Source of the DNA: Panax quinquefolius
Taxonomy: Eukaryota > Streptophyta > Magnoliopsida > Apiales > Araliaceae
NCBI GenBank assembly: GCA_020205615.1
Contig: CM035170.1
Location: 13,244,980-13,308,979 of the forward strand
Reading direction: 5' to 3'
DNA: 64,000 nt
In this document: one piece after another, positions 33,565 through 42,995 of the stretch
Layout: each line of letters starts with the position of its first letter
How positions within the stretch are numbered: position 1 is the stretch's first letter
Notes under the pieces: model-generated
What the model saw: only the letters and a program-made list of their open reading frames with translations
Database searches by the model: none
Told to the model about the DNA's origin: nothing
Made by a program: the position numbers and the translations under genes

Positions 33565-34370
33565 GATGTCCTCATATGTTTTGAGTATTAGTAAGTGTTA
33601 TGATGAGTTATGTTGGTTATTATGTGAAAACATGAAAGTTTCTTAGAAATCACAAAGAGTTGAAAATCAGATTTTGGTGAAAACGGAGCATAAAATTCAA
33701 TTGACCATATCTCCTATTATATTTTGAATTTTTGAGTGAGGTCAAGTTCTAGAGTTAGATCTATGAGTTTTGTAACTTTTCCAAGTGGAATCACTGTAAA
33801 AGGTGTTGTATATTTTTGTGTGGACTGACTTTAGCAAAGGAGTCAAAAGCTGCAAAAGAGAAAAATGCTACTGCCCAGAAATTTAAAAGGGCTGTTTCGG
33901 CCACTTAATTTATGAGAAAAATTCTGGCCTTTTGGGACATGAAAGTATATGGTATAAAGTACATCCTGTCCAAAACTGAGCTCATTCCGACTTAAAATGA
34001 GCAAGTTATGACCATTTTAATATGTAGGTTTTTCTGACAAAAAATGCTATAACCGGAGTTCTATAACTCCGATGACTATGAAATTTAAACTGGAAGCTCA
34101 TGTTAACATGTGTAAGATCCTGCTAAGATTTGGGAATTTTTAGAGTTAAACTTAAGGTAGCTAATTTCTTAAGGAATTAATTAGAAATTGATTTTTGAAA
34201 AATAGTAAATGAATTTTAAAATTTTCGAGAAAAATATATGTTCAATATGGGACTATATTATGCTTAATCCCAGAAAAGAATAATTTTTGGGACTGATTTG
34301 GTATTTTTTATGAAAATAATCTAGTTACGAGTAAATGAGACGTTATTAGTTCTTGGTTAAATTAATTCTT
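33565..34370 (+). repeat. LTR module M2, long-subtype specific
   Basis: Non-coding block with near-identical copy at 57025-57840 and a diverged inverted copy within 60980-61920. Middle-subtype LTRs have about 250 unrelated bases at this place (for example 26240-26490). Contains the hairpin CGGAGTT-CTAT-AACTCCG at 34054-34071. Confidence 0.8.
34054..34071. repeat. 7-bp stem, 4-base loop hairpin
   Basis: CGGAGTT / AACTCCG around CTAT; also at about 57512-57529. Confidence 0.85.
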
Positions 34371-34429
34371 GAACTTGTTTTATTGAATTCTTATATCATT
34401 GTCATCATCCTCATATTTATATTTTGTTG

Positions 34430-35165
34430 AAAGTCATCTGTGGCCTGTAGTGCATAGATGGACTTGGTATGATTATGACTAGGGATTATTCGGTATAATC
34501 ATGACCGTAATGTTACAAATGACGTGGTAAAAGTCCTTATTGGCCGTAGTGTGCATTGATGGACGATTTTGGTATGATTATGGCTATCGATTCTCTTGAC
34601 CAAGGGTGAAAAGATGAATTATTTTATAGCATGATCAGATAGTTGATAAAAAACACGATTATCTTTGGCCCGTAGTGCATGGATAATTTGTGGTTGTGAT
34701 ACTAATGAAAAAGTCCTCATTGGCCGTAGTGCATTAATGAACAGTTTTTGGTATGATTATGGCTATGGATTCTCTTCACCAAGGTGCAAAGATGAATTGT
34801 TTTATGGCATGATCGGGACATTGATGAAAACACGATTATCTTTGGCCCGTGAGTGCATGGATAATTCGTGGTGGTGATCTTAAAGAATATCCTTGGCACA
34901 GTAGTGCGAGGATGATTTGATGATGTGGATTAATTATTGAAATGAGTCTCGAAATGAAATATTAATTCATGGATGTGATAATAATGAATATCCTTGGTAG
35001 TAGTGCATGGATAATTCATGGATGTGATATTAACGAATATCCTCGGCCGTCTCAGCAGGTGATTCGATGATGTGGATTATTTGTTAAGCTGAGTCTCAGC
35101 ATTATTGGGTTTACAGTTGTATATCTTTGGCCTATAGTGCAAATATGAATTTATTAGTATGATTA
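34430..35165 (+). repeat. GTAGTGCA-motif array, expanded
   Basis: About ten motif copies (GGCCGTAGTG, GGCCCGTAGTGCATGG, GGCACAGTAGTGCG and others) with repeated TGGTATGATTATGGCTAT and AATATCCTTGG words. Twice the length of the array in middle-subtype LTRs. Confidence 0.83.
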
Positions 35166-35780
35166 TGAGCAGGAATTGTTATTTGGTATAACCATGATTT
35201 GTGATATTTAAGGTGAAGATAGGTGATGAGAATCATCTTTGTCCTGGGTGTGAAAAGGGAATTCAGAATCACAATTATGATTATGAGTTATTCATATGAT
35301 TGTCACAGGAATTGTTGATTGATGTTACAGGGATAAAACATTATTGGTGGACTTTTAACATGGAGAAGATAATAGACCTGATGGTTTATTTGACTCTTCT
35401 AATGGATTGCTCGTTCCGCTGCAACTATGGTTAAAAAGTTTTATCATTTACCATATGTTCTAAATCTCTGATTTATTATTGATGAAAGCTATTGATAATT
35501 TAATTATCTTTAGTCATAATATTCTTTACTGGGCTAGTTGTGCTCACCCTTTCGCTTCACAATTCCTTTCTGTAATAAGAGTGTTCTTAGTAAGAGTGTT
35601 CACGGGTCGAGCCGGGGATAACAGGGGAATAGAACAGTGGTCTCTAGCTGTGGAGGTTCTCTCTAAACAGTATAGAAAAGTGTGTTGTATTCTATACATC
35701 ATTTAGTAGTTATATTTGGCGAATCAAATAGGGTGAGGCGAACCCAACTTTGGAAGGGTGTTTTGCCACTATCACACAAG

Positions 35781-36131
35781 ATGTCTAATGACATACAACC
35801 TCGTGTTATCATAAGACAGGGTTGTGCGCATCCACTTACTGAGTATATCTACGGGCACTACCTATATGATCTTGGAGTTTATTTGAAATATAATATTCAC
35901 TTGGAGACAGTGGAGATAGTTATATGTCAAGAGAAGACTCACCATTGGAAAGAAGATGATAGCAATCTTCTCGTTTTTCTTTGGGGTTTATTGGGCCAAC
36001 CAAGGATAATTCTGTGGCCATATGATATCTATTATAAACTAGACGCATGGCCTCCCATGTACGAAGGTTTCCTTGAGCACTTCCCAAAGATTTTAATTTC
36101 TAAAACAGTCTTTGACTATACTTTTATGTAA
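35781..36131 (+). CDS. LTR-borne ORF, 117 codons (longer frame opens at 35682)
   Basis: An open frame from ATG 35781 (MSNDIQPRVIIRQGC) to TAA 36129; upstream ATG 35682 is in frame and would add 33 codons. It lies near the LTR end, between two copies of a GGCGA-TCAAA-TGGGTGA-type word, and only in long-subtype LTRs. Related copies: 63217-63585 (minus, open), 59150-59510 (plus, broken by TAG and TGA), 4870-5219 (minus, broken by TAG). The two open copies differ at about 16 of 117 residues, many of them radical, which does not suggest purifying selection. Aromatic-rich middle (HYLYDLGVYLKYN) and WPPMYEGFLEHFP near the end. I recognise no domain. A non-coding LTR module that happens to be open is at least as likely. 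Confidence 0.25.
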   Translation: MSNDIQPRVIIRQGCAHPLTEYIYGHYLYDLGVYLKYNIHLETVEIVICQEKTHHWKEDDSNLLVFLWGLLGQPRIILWPYDIYYKLDAWPPMYEGFLEHFPKILISKTVFDYTFM

Positions 36132-36893
36132 AGTACCATTGTAAGGTTGTGGTCGAGGCACCATGAGAGTTACATACATTTGTATTAAAACTCACAGTTA
36201 ACTGTGGTCGTATTCTATACGACAGCTCAACAGTTGTATAAATGAAGTTGTATCTGAATTTTGTACTATGTATCTGGCGACTCAAAATGGGTGATGTATA
36301 CCTAATTTTAGGGGCGTCACAGAAATCCTTATCGGAAAGCCCCCTCTTTCCTGGGAATGACCTGGTTGTTAAATATTGTGAGTTATAATATTAATGATGA
36401 ATAAGTTCGTGTTGATTAAAGATGAAATTGATAGTTCCATTGGTGTTGGGATTATTAGTATTAGTGGAAATCGACATTTATTTCGATAATAATTGATGTC
36501 TGAAGGTTATATTGACCAATTGGGTAATTAATCGGATAAATGAGCAATTAGTTGCTATTATTTCACATGCTTATAACTATTTGTTCACATGTGTGTACTA
36601 TTGATTCACATTAATGTACTATTAGGGGAGGTGGTGCAAGATTGATAATACTTGCATGACTAAGTTAAAAATGGAGGTATAGATGGAGATACTATACTAT
36701 AATTAGTTTTTTCACATTATTATACTATTAAGTCACATGAATGAACTATTAATTCACATTATTTACTATTAGGGGAGGTGGTGCAAGTTTGATAATACTT
36801 GCAGGATTAAATTAAAAATGAAGAAAAAGAGGAATGTATTATACTGTAATATTTCGAGCCCCAAAACGTGCAATTACCGCAACTATATTTTTC

Positions 36894-36901
36894 TATAAAT
36901 A
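36894..36901 (+). promoter_or_regulatory. TATA box, E4 5' LTR
   Basis: TTTTTCTATAAATAGAAGC, homologous to 17767. Confidence 0.62.
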
Positions 36902-37083
36902 GAAGCTCATTCTTCCTTCATTTCTCACCAATTCACTAAAGCTATAGAGTAATTATTATAGAGATAAAGAAGAAGAAAATTCTGCTACCTCACTATTCCA
37001 GTATCCAGTCTTCTTCTATGGTAAGGGGTATTATTCTTTCGTATTCATGAAGAGAGTTATTTTCTTTCAATACTCGTAAGGGT

Positions 37084-37555
37084 TGTTATTCCATTCGTTA
37101 TTAGTATGTTGGAATAACCCGTCTATGCGAAGTACCGCATACATGGTGAAATTCTTCTGTTATTCCATTCTTTATTATTCTGTTAGAATAACTTTTATCT
37201 GCGTGGCTTCATCGCATGCCTCGGTGAATCTGTTGTTATTCCATTCTTTATTATTCGCTTTGAAATATCACGTCTGCGTATGGATTACGTATGACCTAGT
37301 TCTATTCTTTATTATTACATTTGGAATATCCATGCATGCTTGATTCTGCATGACACGGTTCTATTTTTATCATTCTGTTGGAATAACTTGTATGTATGGA
37401 TTACTCATGCTTGGTGAATTCTTACATTATTCCATTCTTTATTATTCTGCTGGAATAACTCATCTATGTGATTACTGCATGCATGGTGAATGATCCTTCG
37501 TATTCATTCCTTATTACATTGTGGAAATTATCTGTCTACGTGGATTATCGCATGG
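37084..37555 (+). repeat. Hairpin array
   Basis: About seven units as at 25771, again with TTATTACATT and CTTACATTATT variants. Confidence 0.84.
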
Positions 37556-37854
37556 CGGGTAAAAAATCCAATTGCAGTTTCATATATTCTATTATACTCA
37601 GTTGGTTAAAGTTTTGGCTTCTATACTCCATGAAATTAGTAGAATATCCTGGATATTTGCGCTTCATCCCGTATCTTTTCATGGAAATATTCTTCTGAGC
37701 ATTCTTGAATTTTACTCCACAAAACAGTATCATGTTGACAATTTAGACGTTATTGATTTCAGGATAAATTAAATTATAAATCTTTAAAAATTTATCTTTG
37801 AACTTGTTTTATTGAATTCTTATATCATTGTCATCATCCTCGTGTTTATAATAT

Positions 37855-38110
37855 GTTGAAAGTCATCTGTGGCCTGTAGTGCATAGATGGACTTGGTATG
37901 ATTATGACTAGGGATTATTCGGTATAATCATGACCGTAATATTACAAATGATGTGGTAAAAGTCCTCATTAGCCGTAGTGCATTGATGGACAGTTGTTGG
38001 CATGATCATGACCATTGATGAATACACAAATATCCTTGGCCCATAGTGCATGGATAATTTGTGGTCGTGATACTAATGAATATCCTTAAGTAGTAGTGCG
38101 TGGATGATGA
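37855..38110 (+). repeat. GTAGTGCA-motif array
   Basis: Five copies, closely matching 26535-26800; the last reads AAGTAGTAGTGCGTGG. Confidence 0.8.
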
Positions 38111-38656
38111 TGTTGTTTATTTATTAAAATTTGAGTCTCGTGATAAAAGTGATGAAAAACCTTTTAAATCATAGAAGATAGTAGATTTTATTCTCTACTT
38201 GACTCTTCTAATGGATTGCTTGTTCCACTCGCAGCTTAAACTTGATGTTTGTTATATTTTATCGGTTTAACAACTTTGTTGAAGGCTAACGATAAATTAT
38301 TCTGCATTATCTTAGTCATAATATTTCTTACTGGGCTAGTTGAGCACACCCTTTTGCTTTCATTGTCCTCTTCGGGAAATAAGAACGTAGCCGGGACTAG
38401 TCGGGGAACAGAGTGACGGTCCAGATGATAGCATTAGTAGTCCTCACTATTCTATGAAATAGTGTGATAATAAATGTATTGAGGACTCCATTTGAGTTGA
38501 ATATTGTCTAGAAGAAAATATTCGTATTAAAACTCTCAGTTTATATTTTGTCGTATTTTACACGATAGTTGTATTATTAAGTTGTATTTGAATTTTGTAC
38601 CATGTATTTGGCGACTTAAGATGGGTGATGTATACCTATTTTGGGGGAGTCACAGG

Positions 38657-38668
38657 TGGTATCAAAGC
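38657..38668 (+). other. iMet primer binding site of E4
   Basis: TGGTATCAAAGC, the same single change as E3. Confidence 0.88.
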
Positions 38669-38841
38669 TTAGGGATATGATCCCTGGCTGAGATGTGAGA
38701 CAAGAACTAGGAGGGGAGAGACGCGGAATTCCTTCGATAGTATGACCTACATAAGTTTATTTGATATTTAGTTGGTTGGTCAAAGTATAGGGATAATATG
38801 TGACATGTCAATTAACCCTTGTTTTGTGGAACTATTTGAAC

Positions 38842-39100
38842 ATGACATCCGAGAATGTTAAAAATAGCAATGGAGCACAGGAGACCGTTGAGTCTCCACA
38901 GATCAATATTTAGGATAATGTGCATCAAGAAGGCGACAATCCTCATGCAAACAACAACACTGACCAAATGATGAATGATGGAATGTTTAGAGGCTTTATG
39001 CAATTCATGCAACATCAGGCAAGAGCGACTCCTGTCCAAAATACAGGTGGAAACACTGGCAACTCTCGGACGTTCACCGCTAAACCATTCAAGGAGCTGG
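38842..39100 (+). pseudogene. gag: E4 gag, 5' fragment
   Basis: ATG 38842 (MTSENVKNSNGAQETVES), TAG at 38911 (shared with E3), then open to KPFKEL at 39100, where E5 is inserted. The frame resumes exactly at 50908 after removing E5 and one GCTGG, giving the continuous word FKELGPPEFIGEPKPLK. Confidence 0.92.
39096..39100 (+). repeat. Target site duplication GCTGG (left) of E5
   Basis: Matches 50903-50907. It sits in E4 gag codons Glu-Leu-Gly. Confidence 0.95.
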
Positions 39101-40445
39101 TGTAAGACCCCAACTTATTATTAATGAAATTTAATTTTCTCTATTTATTATTTTGAAATAGTAAGGGTTGATTTGATTAATGTGGATAGTTATTGGTAAA
39201 ATACGCAAATATTTCAAAATAAGCAAGTGGTTATAAAATATTCATTGTTGTCGGGGAATATTCGTTTGGTCGTGGAATATTAAATCTTTGTCGGGGAATA
39301 TTAAATGCTGCCGGTAGCGACCCGTGTGTGTGGGCCAGTAATGAAAAGCGATTGGATGAAGAAAGCGACAAATATAAGTTGTTTAAAAATAACGAGCGTA
39401 GTTATTCTGAGATTAATCTTTGTTAAAATACTAAATTGGTTAAAACACGGTAGCACGGGTATTGCACCAATTATTGATTCTTACGTAAGAAGGCACTACT
39501 CAATAATTGTTACGAATTAATCTTCAAGATATTTTATTGATTTAATAATTCTTTGCATTGATATTTTATATTCTTTGTTGTTTTAATAATTGTCATTACG
39601 ACATTTTTCATTATCGAAGCAATAATTCATATTATCTCAATAATATTATTAGATAACATTATTGGCAATGTCTAGAAAGTTACATCTAAGGAGAGGTTTG
39701 GTCACCTAATTGCTTGCGCCAAGATGAGGAGAAATTCTTATTGAAAGCCCCTCTTTCTTGGGAGCTGCACTGTTGTCGATATTGTGATTCTGTAATATTA
39801 TTTGTGAATAAATAATTATTGATTCATATGATGAGGAAAATATTGATTTTATGTGGATATAGATGGAGAAAATTTTTAATGTGACAATTGTTGAAAATTG
39901 AAATTTTATCTTTTTCTGATAAAATAATTCATTTAAATATATTATTATATTTTAATAATATAATAATGGTGATATTTTTCAACGAATATGGGATATATGA
40001 GTATCTGAGGAGGAAGAGTATTTTTGTTGCAATAAATGTTTAAAACATGTTAAACATGTCGGTGGACCCCATTTATTGGTTGAAATTTGATTATAGCCTG
40101 TGTAAATCTCCCCGTTTGTGGATTTTTGGTCAAATTTACATTTGGAATTTGGAAAAACTTTCTTACGCAAAGTTGTAAAGAATTGAATTTCCTATAAAAA
40201 CACGCGAGATTCGAATTTTCTGATAGACGGGCTATTTATTATGAATTATTGAAGTTCCGAAGCTCCGAAATAATTGATTTTTGGAAGTTTAAAATATTTT
40301 AAATTGGAAAAACGTTTTTATTACTTTTTCTAGAAGGTGAGCATGTGGGAAATACTAGGAGCTGAATTCTAAGAGGCGTAGGAAATTTTATTATAAATAA
40401 TAATATTATATTAAATTTTCTGCTTTGGTGTTCTAAGCATTTTCC

Positions 40446-40453
40446 TATAAATA
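40446..40453 (+). promoter_or_regulatory. TATA box of E5 5' LTR
   Basis: TTTCCTATAAATAGGGTG, 175 bases before GGTAAGGG. Confidence 0.65.
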
Positions 40454-41029
40454 GGGTGTTTAGGTTAGAATTAAAAATCACACCAGAAATTGAAGTTTTC
40501 TCTCTCTATAATATCGAGAGTATTCTTGTGAGTATTTTGAGTATACTTTGAGTATTGCTATACGGAACAAGTTCAAGTTATAGTCAATATCCGGTGTTTC
40601 AACTAGAAGTACTGTCTTTGTGAGGTAAGGGATATTTTTTTTTTTACGTAATGATATTATTTCTTCAATATCATTATCTTTGAAATATTGATCTGAAGTT
40701 TTATCAAATTTGGAACATTTGGTGTCGGAGTTACTATTCACGTATACACTATTCACGTATATGACACTATTTACGAATACGGCACTATTCATAGAAAAAT
40801 GAAAATTTTCCCTTTTCGTCTAAAATATCTATTACGGATACTAGCTTTGATTGTATCCATGTTTTGATCATTCTTGAATTTTACACCACTATGATTATTT
40901 TTGAGGTATTTTTGGGCGTGGATAAAACAAAATACGAATCCTTAATCCTTAATCCTTGTCATTTTGTTTCAATTTGGATTCATTTCTTTAAAAATATTTT
41001 CATCATCCTCGGTCTTAAATGATGATATT

Positions 41030-41170
41030 ATGGAATATCTTTGGCTGTAGTGCAAAGATGAATGATTTCGATGAATATCTTTGGTAGTAGTGCAAAGATG
41101 AGCAGTGTTTAGATGAACATGACCAATCGATGAATATCTTTGGCTTTTAGTGGTGCAAAGATGAATATTT
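41030..41170 (+). repeat. GTAGTGCA-motif array (three units)
   Basis: AATATCTTTGGCTGTAGTGCAAAGATGA and variants at about 45-base and 65-base steps; sister array at 50215-50355. Confidence 0.78.
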
Positions 41171-41715
41171 GATTCGGATATATATTGATTGATGTTACGA
41201 GGATAAAAAGATAGAGCGATGAACTTTAAAATTCATACATAGAAGATAGTAGTTGCATTCTCTACTTAACTCTTCTAATGAGTTATTATTTCATTGCGAA
41301 TATTGATTTAAAACTTGTTGTCTATTGTATTCTATTAGATTTTTTCCTGTTGAAGACTAATGATAATTTGTTGTATATTATCTTAGTCATAATATTCTTT
41401 ATTCTTGCTTAGTTGAGCTCACCCTTTTCCTTTTTGTTCCATTTTTCTTCTCGGGAGGCGAGAATATAGCGAGTGCGAGTCGGGTATGGAATGAAGGTTC
41501 TAGATAGAGTTGTTTAGTAGTCCTCACCATTTTTGTCAAATAATGTATCAATAAATGTGATGAGGATTTATTTGAGTATAGATATTGTCTAGAAGATAAT
41601 ATTTGTATTCAAACTCACGATTTCTTGTTGTAATAATAAAGTTGTAGTTGTTTACGTACCATGTATTGACAACTCAAAATGGGTGATGTAAACCTATTTT
41701 GGGGGCGTCCACGAT

Positions 41716-41727
41716 TAGTATCGAGAT
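41716..41727 (+). other. Degenerate iMet primer site of E5
   Basis: TAGTATCGAGAT in the position of TGGTATCAGAGC; the flanking GATATGATCTCTGGC is the family leader. Confidence 0.7.
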
Positions 41728-41899
41728 CTTAGGGATATGATCTCTGGCGGAGATCGGGAATAGAACTAGGAGGGAGAGCAGAGTAAATCCTTCGCTAAGC
41801 GTGTCCTACCTTATTTGTTAGTTAGGTCAAGTATATAGGGATACTATGTGATATATTAATTTCCTTAATTAACCCTTGTTTTATGGCGGTATTTTGAGA

Positions 41900-42995
41900 A
41901 TGTCGTGAGAATATTAACAAAGAAAATGAGACCGTGGAGACGCTGTACTCACCAACGAGGAGAGCGTGCAACAGTTGGCAATGTTCCTCCCGTGAACAAC
42001 ACCAATGAAGCGAGATGATGAACGAGGGATGTTTAGAAGCTTTTTGCGGTTCATGCAAAATCGAACGAGGAGACTCGTGTTCAAAATCTGAGGAGGAAAT
42101 GATAGCAATTCACGGGTTGTCACGACCAAGCGATTCAAAGAGTTGGGACCACGAAAATTAAGGGAAAGCGGATCCGATCATGGAGGAAACATGGGTCAAG
42201 CAAATTACCAAGATATTCGATGTCTTGGGATGCACGGGAGGAAACGAAGGTTCCATTCGCCACCTTTATGTTTAAGTGGCGAAGCGATCACTCTTGGTGT
42301 GGAGTGCAGCAAGCGTACCATCCACCCTTTTCGGCATGTCTTGGGAGATGTTTGAAAACTATTTAATGACAAATACTTTCACGAAAGTGTTAAATCATAT
42401 GAAGGAAGTGGAGTTCATCGATTAGAGCAAAACAACGTGGCGGTGTCTCGATGCGAGGCAAAGTTTGCGAGTTATCGAGTTTGCACCTCATTTGGTGGAG
42501 AATGAGGAACGTATGGCGGATGTTTCTTAGAGGTTTGAAACCCGGCATACGTCGATATCTCATTTCTCATAAATTTTCTCTCTATTAGGATGTTGTAAAC
42601 AGAGGCTCAATTATTAGAGCGAGATAACGAAATACGGTCAACCGAGGGACCACAAACCGAGGATCATCTAGGAGATGGCGATCAACAAAACAACGATAAT
42701 CGGCGGAGAAAGAAAAAAGAGACAAAAATGGTAACCACTCTGGTGGTAATCATAGCCGTGAAAATAGAAGAAATGAGTCGGAGGAGATTTTAAAAAGAGG
42801 AGATTTAACAACGACCATGTGAAGACGCAATTACCAAAGAAAGAATCGGTTCTAAGGAGGAGAACGACCACCCATTATATGCTATAAATGCGGGAAAGAG
42901 GGACATATCACCAAACTGTCCTACACAGTTCAAGGTATGCTATAATTGTGGAAAGGAAGGACATATCGCTCGAGATTGTGCGGTAGCAAAACCTA
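41900..42995 (+). pseudogene. gag: E5 gag, many frameshifts
   Basis: Nucleotide similarity to the other gag genes runs from ATG 41900 on (…GAATATTAAC), through GGACCACGAAAATTA for the GPPEF region, GATATTCGATGTCTTGGGATG (short match), GTTTGAAACCCGGCATACG and two CCHC knuckles (ICYKCGKEGHI about 42880; CYNCGKEGHIARDC about 42937-42978). No long frame survives: small insertions and word changes occur every 20-60 bases, often where sister copies have CAG, CTG or CGG. The knuckle-coding part is cleaner than the capsid part. Confidence 0.82.

Larger units (their letters stand above)
24942..36321 (+). repeat. Large tandem duplication, unit 1 (about 11.4 kb)
   Basis: Runs from GAAATCCTTATCGG inside the E2/E3 LTR, through E3, to the end of the LTR at 36321. 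Unit 2 (36322-59694) starts at the same LTR-internal word and ends at the same LTR end, and a third copy begins at 59695. E3 and E4 inside the units share six stop codons. Confidence 0.85.
32166..36321 (+). mobile_element. Tekay LTR, long subtype (3' of E3)
   Basis: 4156 bases, TGTAAGACCCAAAC to GGGGCGTCACA. The first 1.4 kb match the middle subtype. From about 33565 it switches to a different module (33565-34370) with GATGTCCTCATATG and GGAGTTCTATAACTCC, followed by an expanded GTAGTGCA array (34430-35165) and the ORF module (35700-36200). A deletion near 33013 joins TTCACAT to AAATAGAAGC and removes the U3 repeats and the first T of the TATA box. Its 3' end is followed not by a primer site but by mid-LTR sequence at 36322. 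Confidence 0.88.
36322..38654 (+). mobile_element. Tekay LTR 3' part fused to preceding LTR end (5' LTR of E4)
   Basis: Starts at GAAATCCTTATCGG, about 600 bases into an LTR, directly after a complete LTR end at 36321, and runs to GGGGGAGTCACA. Very close to 24942-27333, including the private changes GGGGGAGTCACAGG at the end and CTTCGGG at the acceptor site. TATA at 36894; donor-like ATG/GTAAGG at 37021. Confidence 0.88.
39101..41713 (+). mobile_element. E5 5' LTR
   Basis: About 2.6 kb, TGTAAGACCCC to GGGGGCGTCCAC (end slightly damaged). TATA 40446, donor-like TGAG/GTAAGGG 40625, CTATTCACG repeats 40730-40795, GTAGTGCA array 41030-41170, acceptor region at about 41455 with AG lost (TTCTTCTCGGGAGG). 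It shows the empty site of the solo LTR found in the partner LTR: GAGGTTTGGTCACC near 39694. Confidence 0.92.

Noticed and set aside
33565..34370. Module M2 as a separate small transposon (MITE)
   Set aside because: No terminal inverted repeats or target duplication at its edges; it replaces other LTR sequence, which suggests recombination.
40478..40792. 104-codon minus-strand frame in the E5 5' LTR with VNSVYVNS repeats
   Set aside because: It is the antisense of the CTATTCACG direct repeats; the 3' LTR copy is not open.
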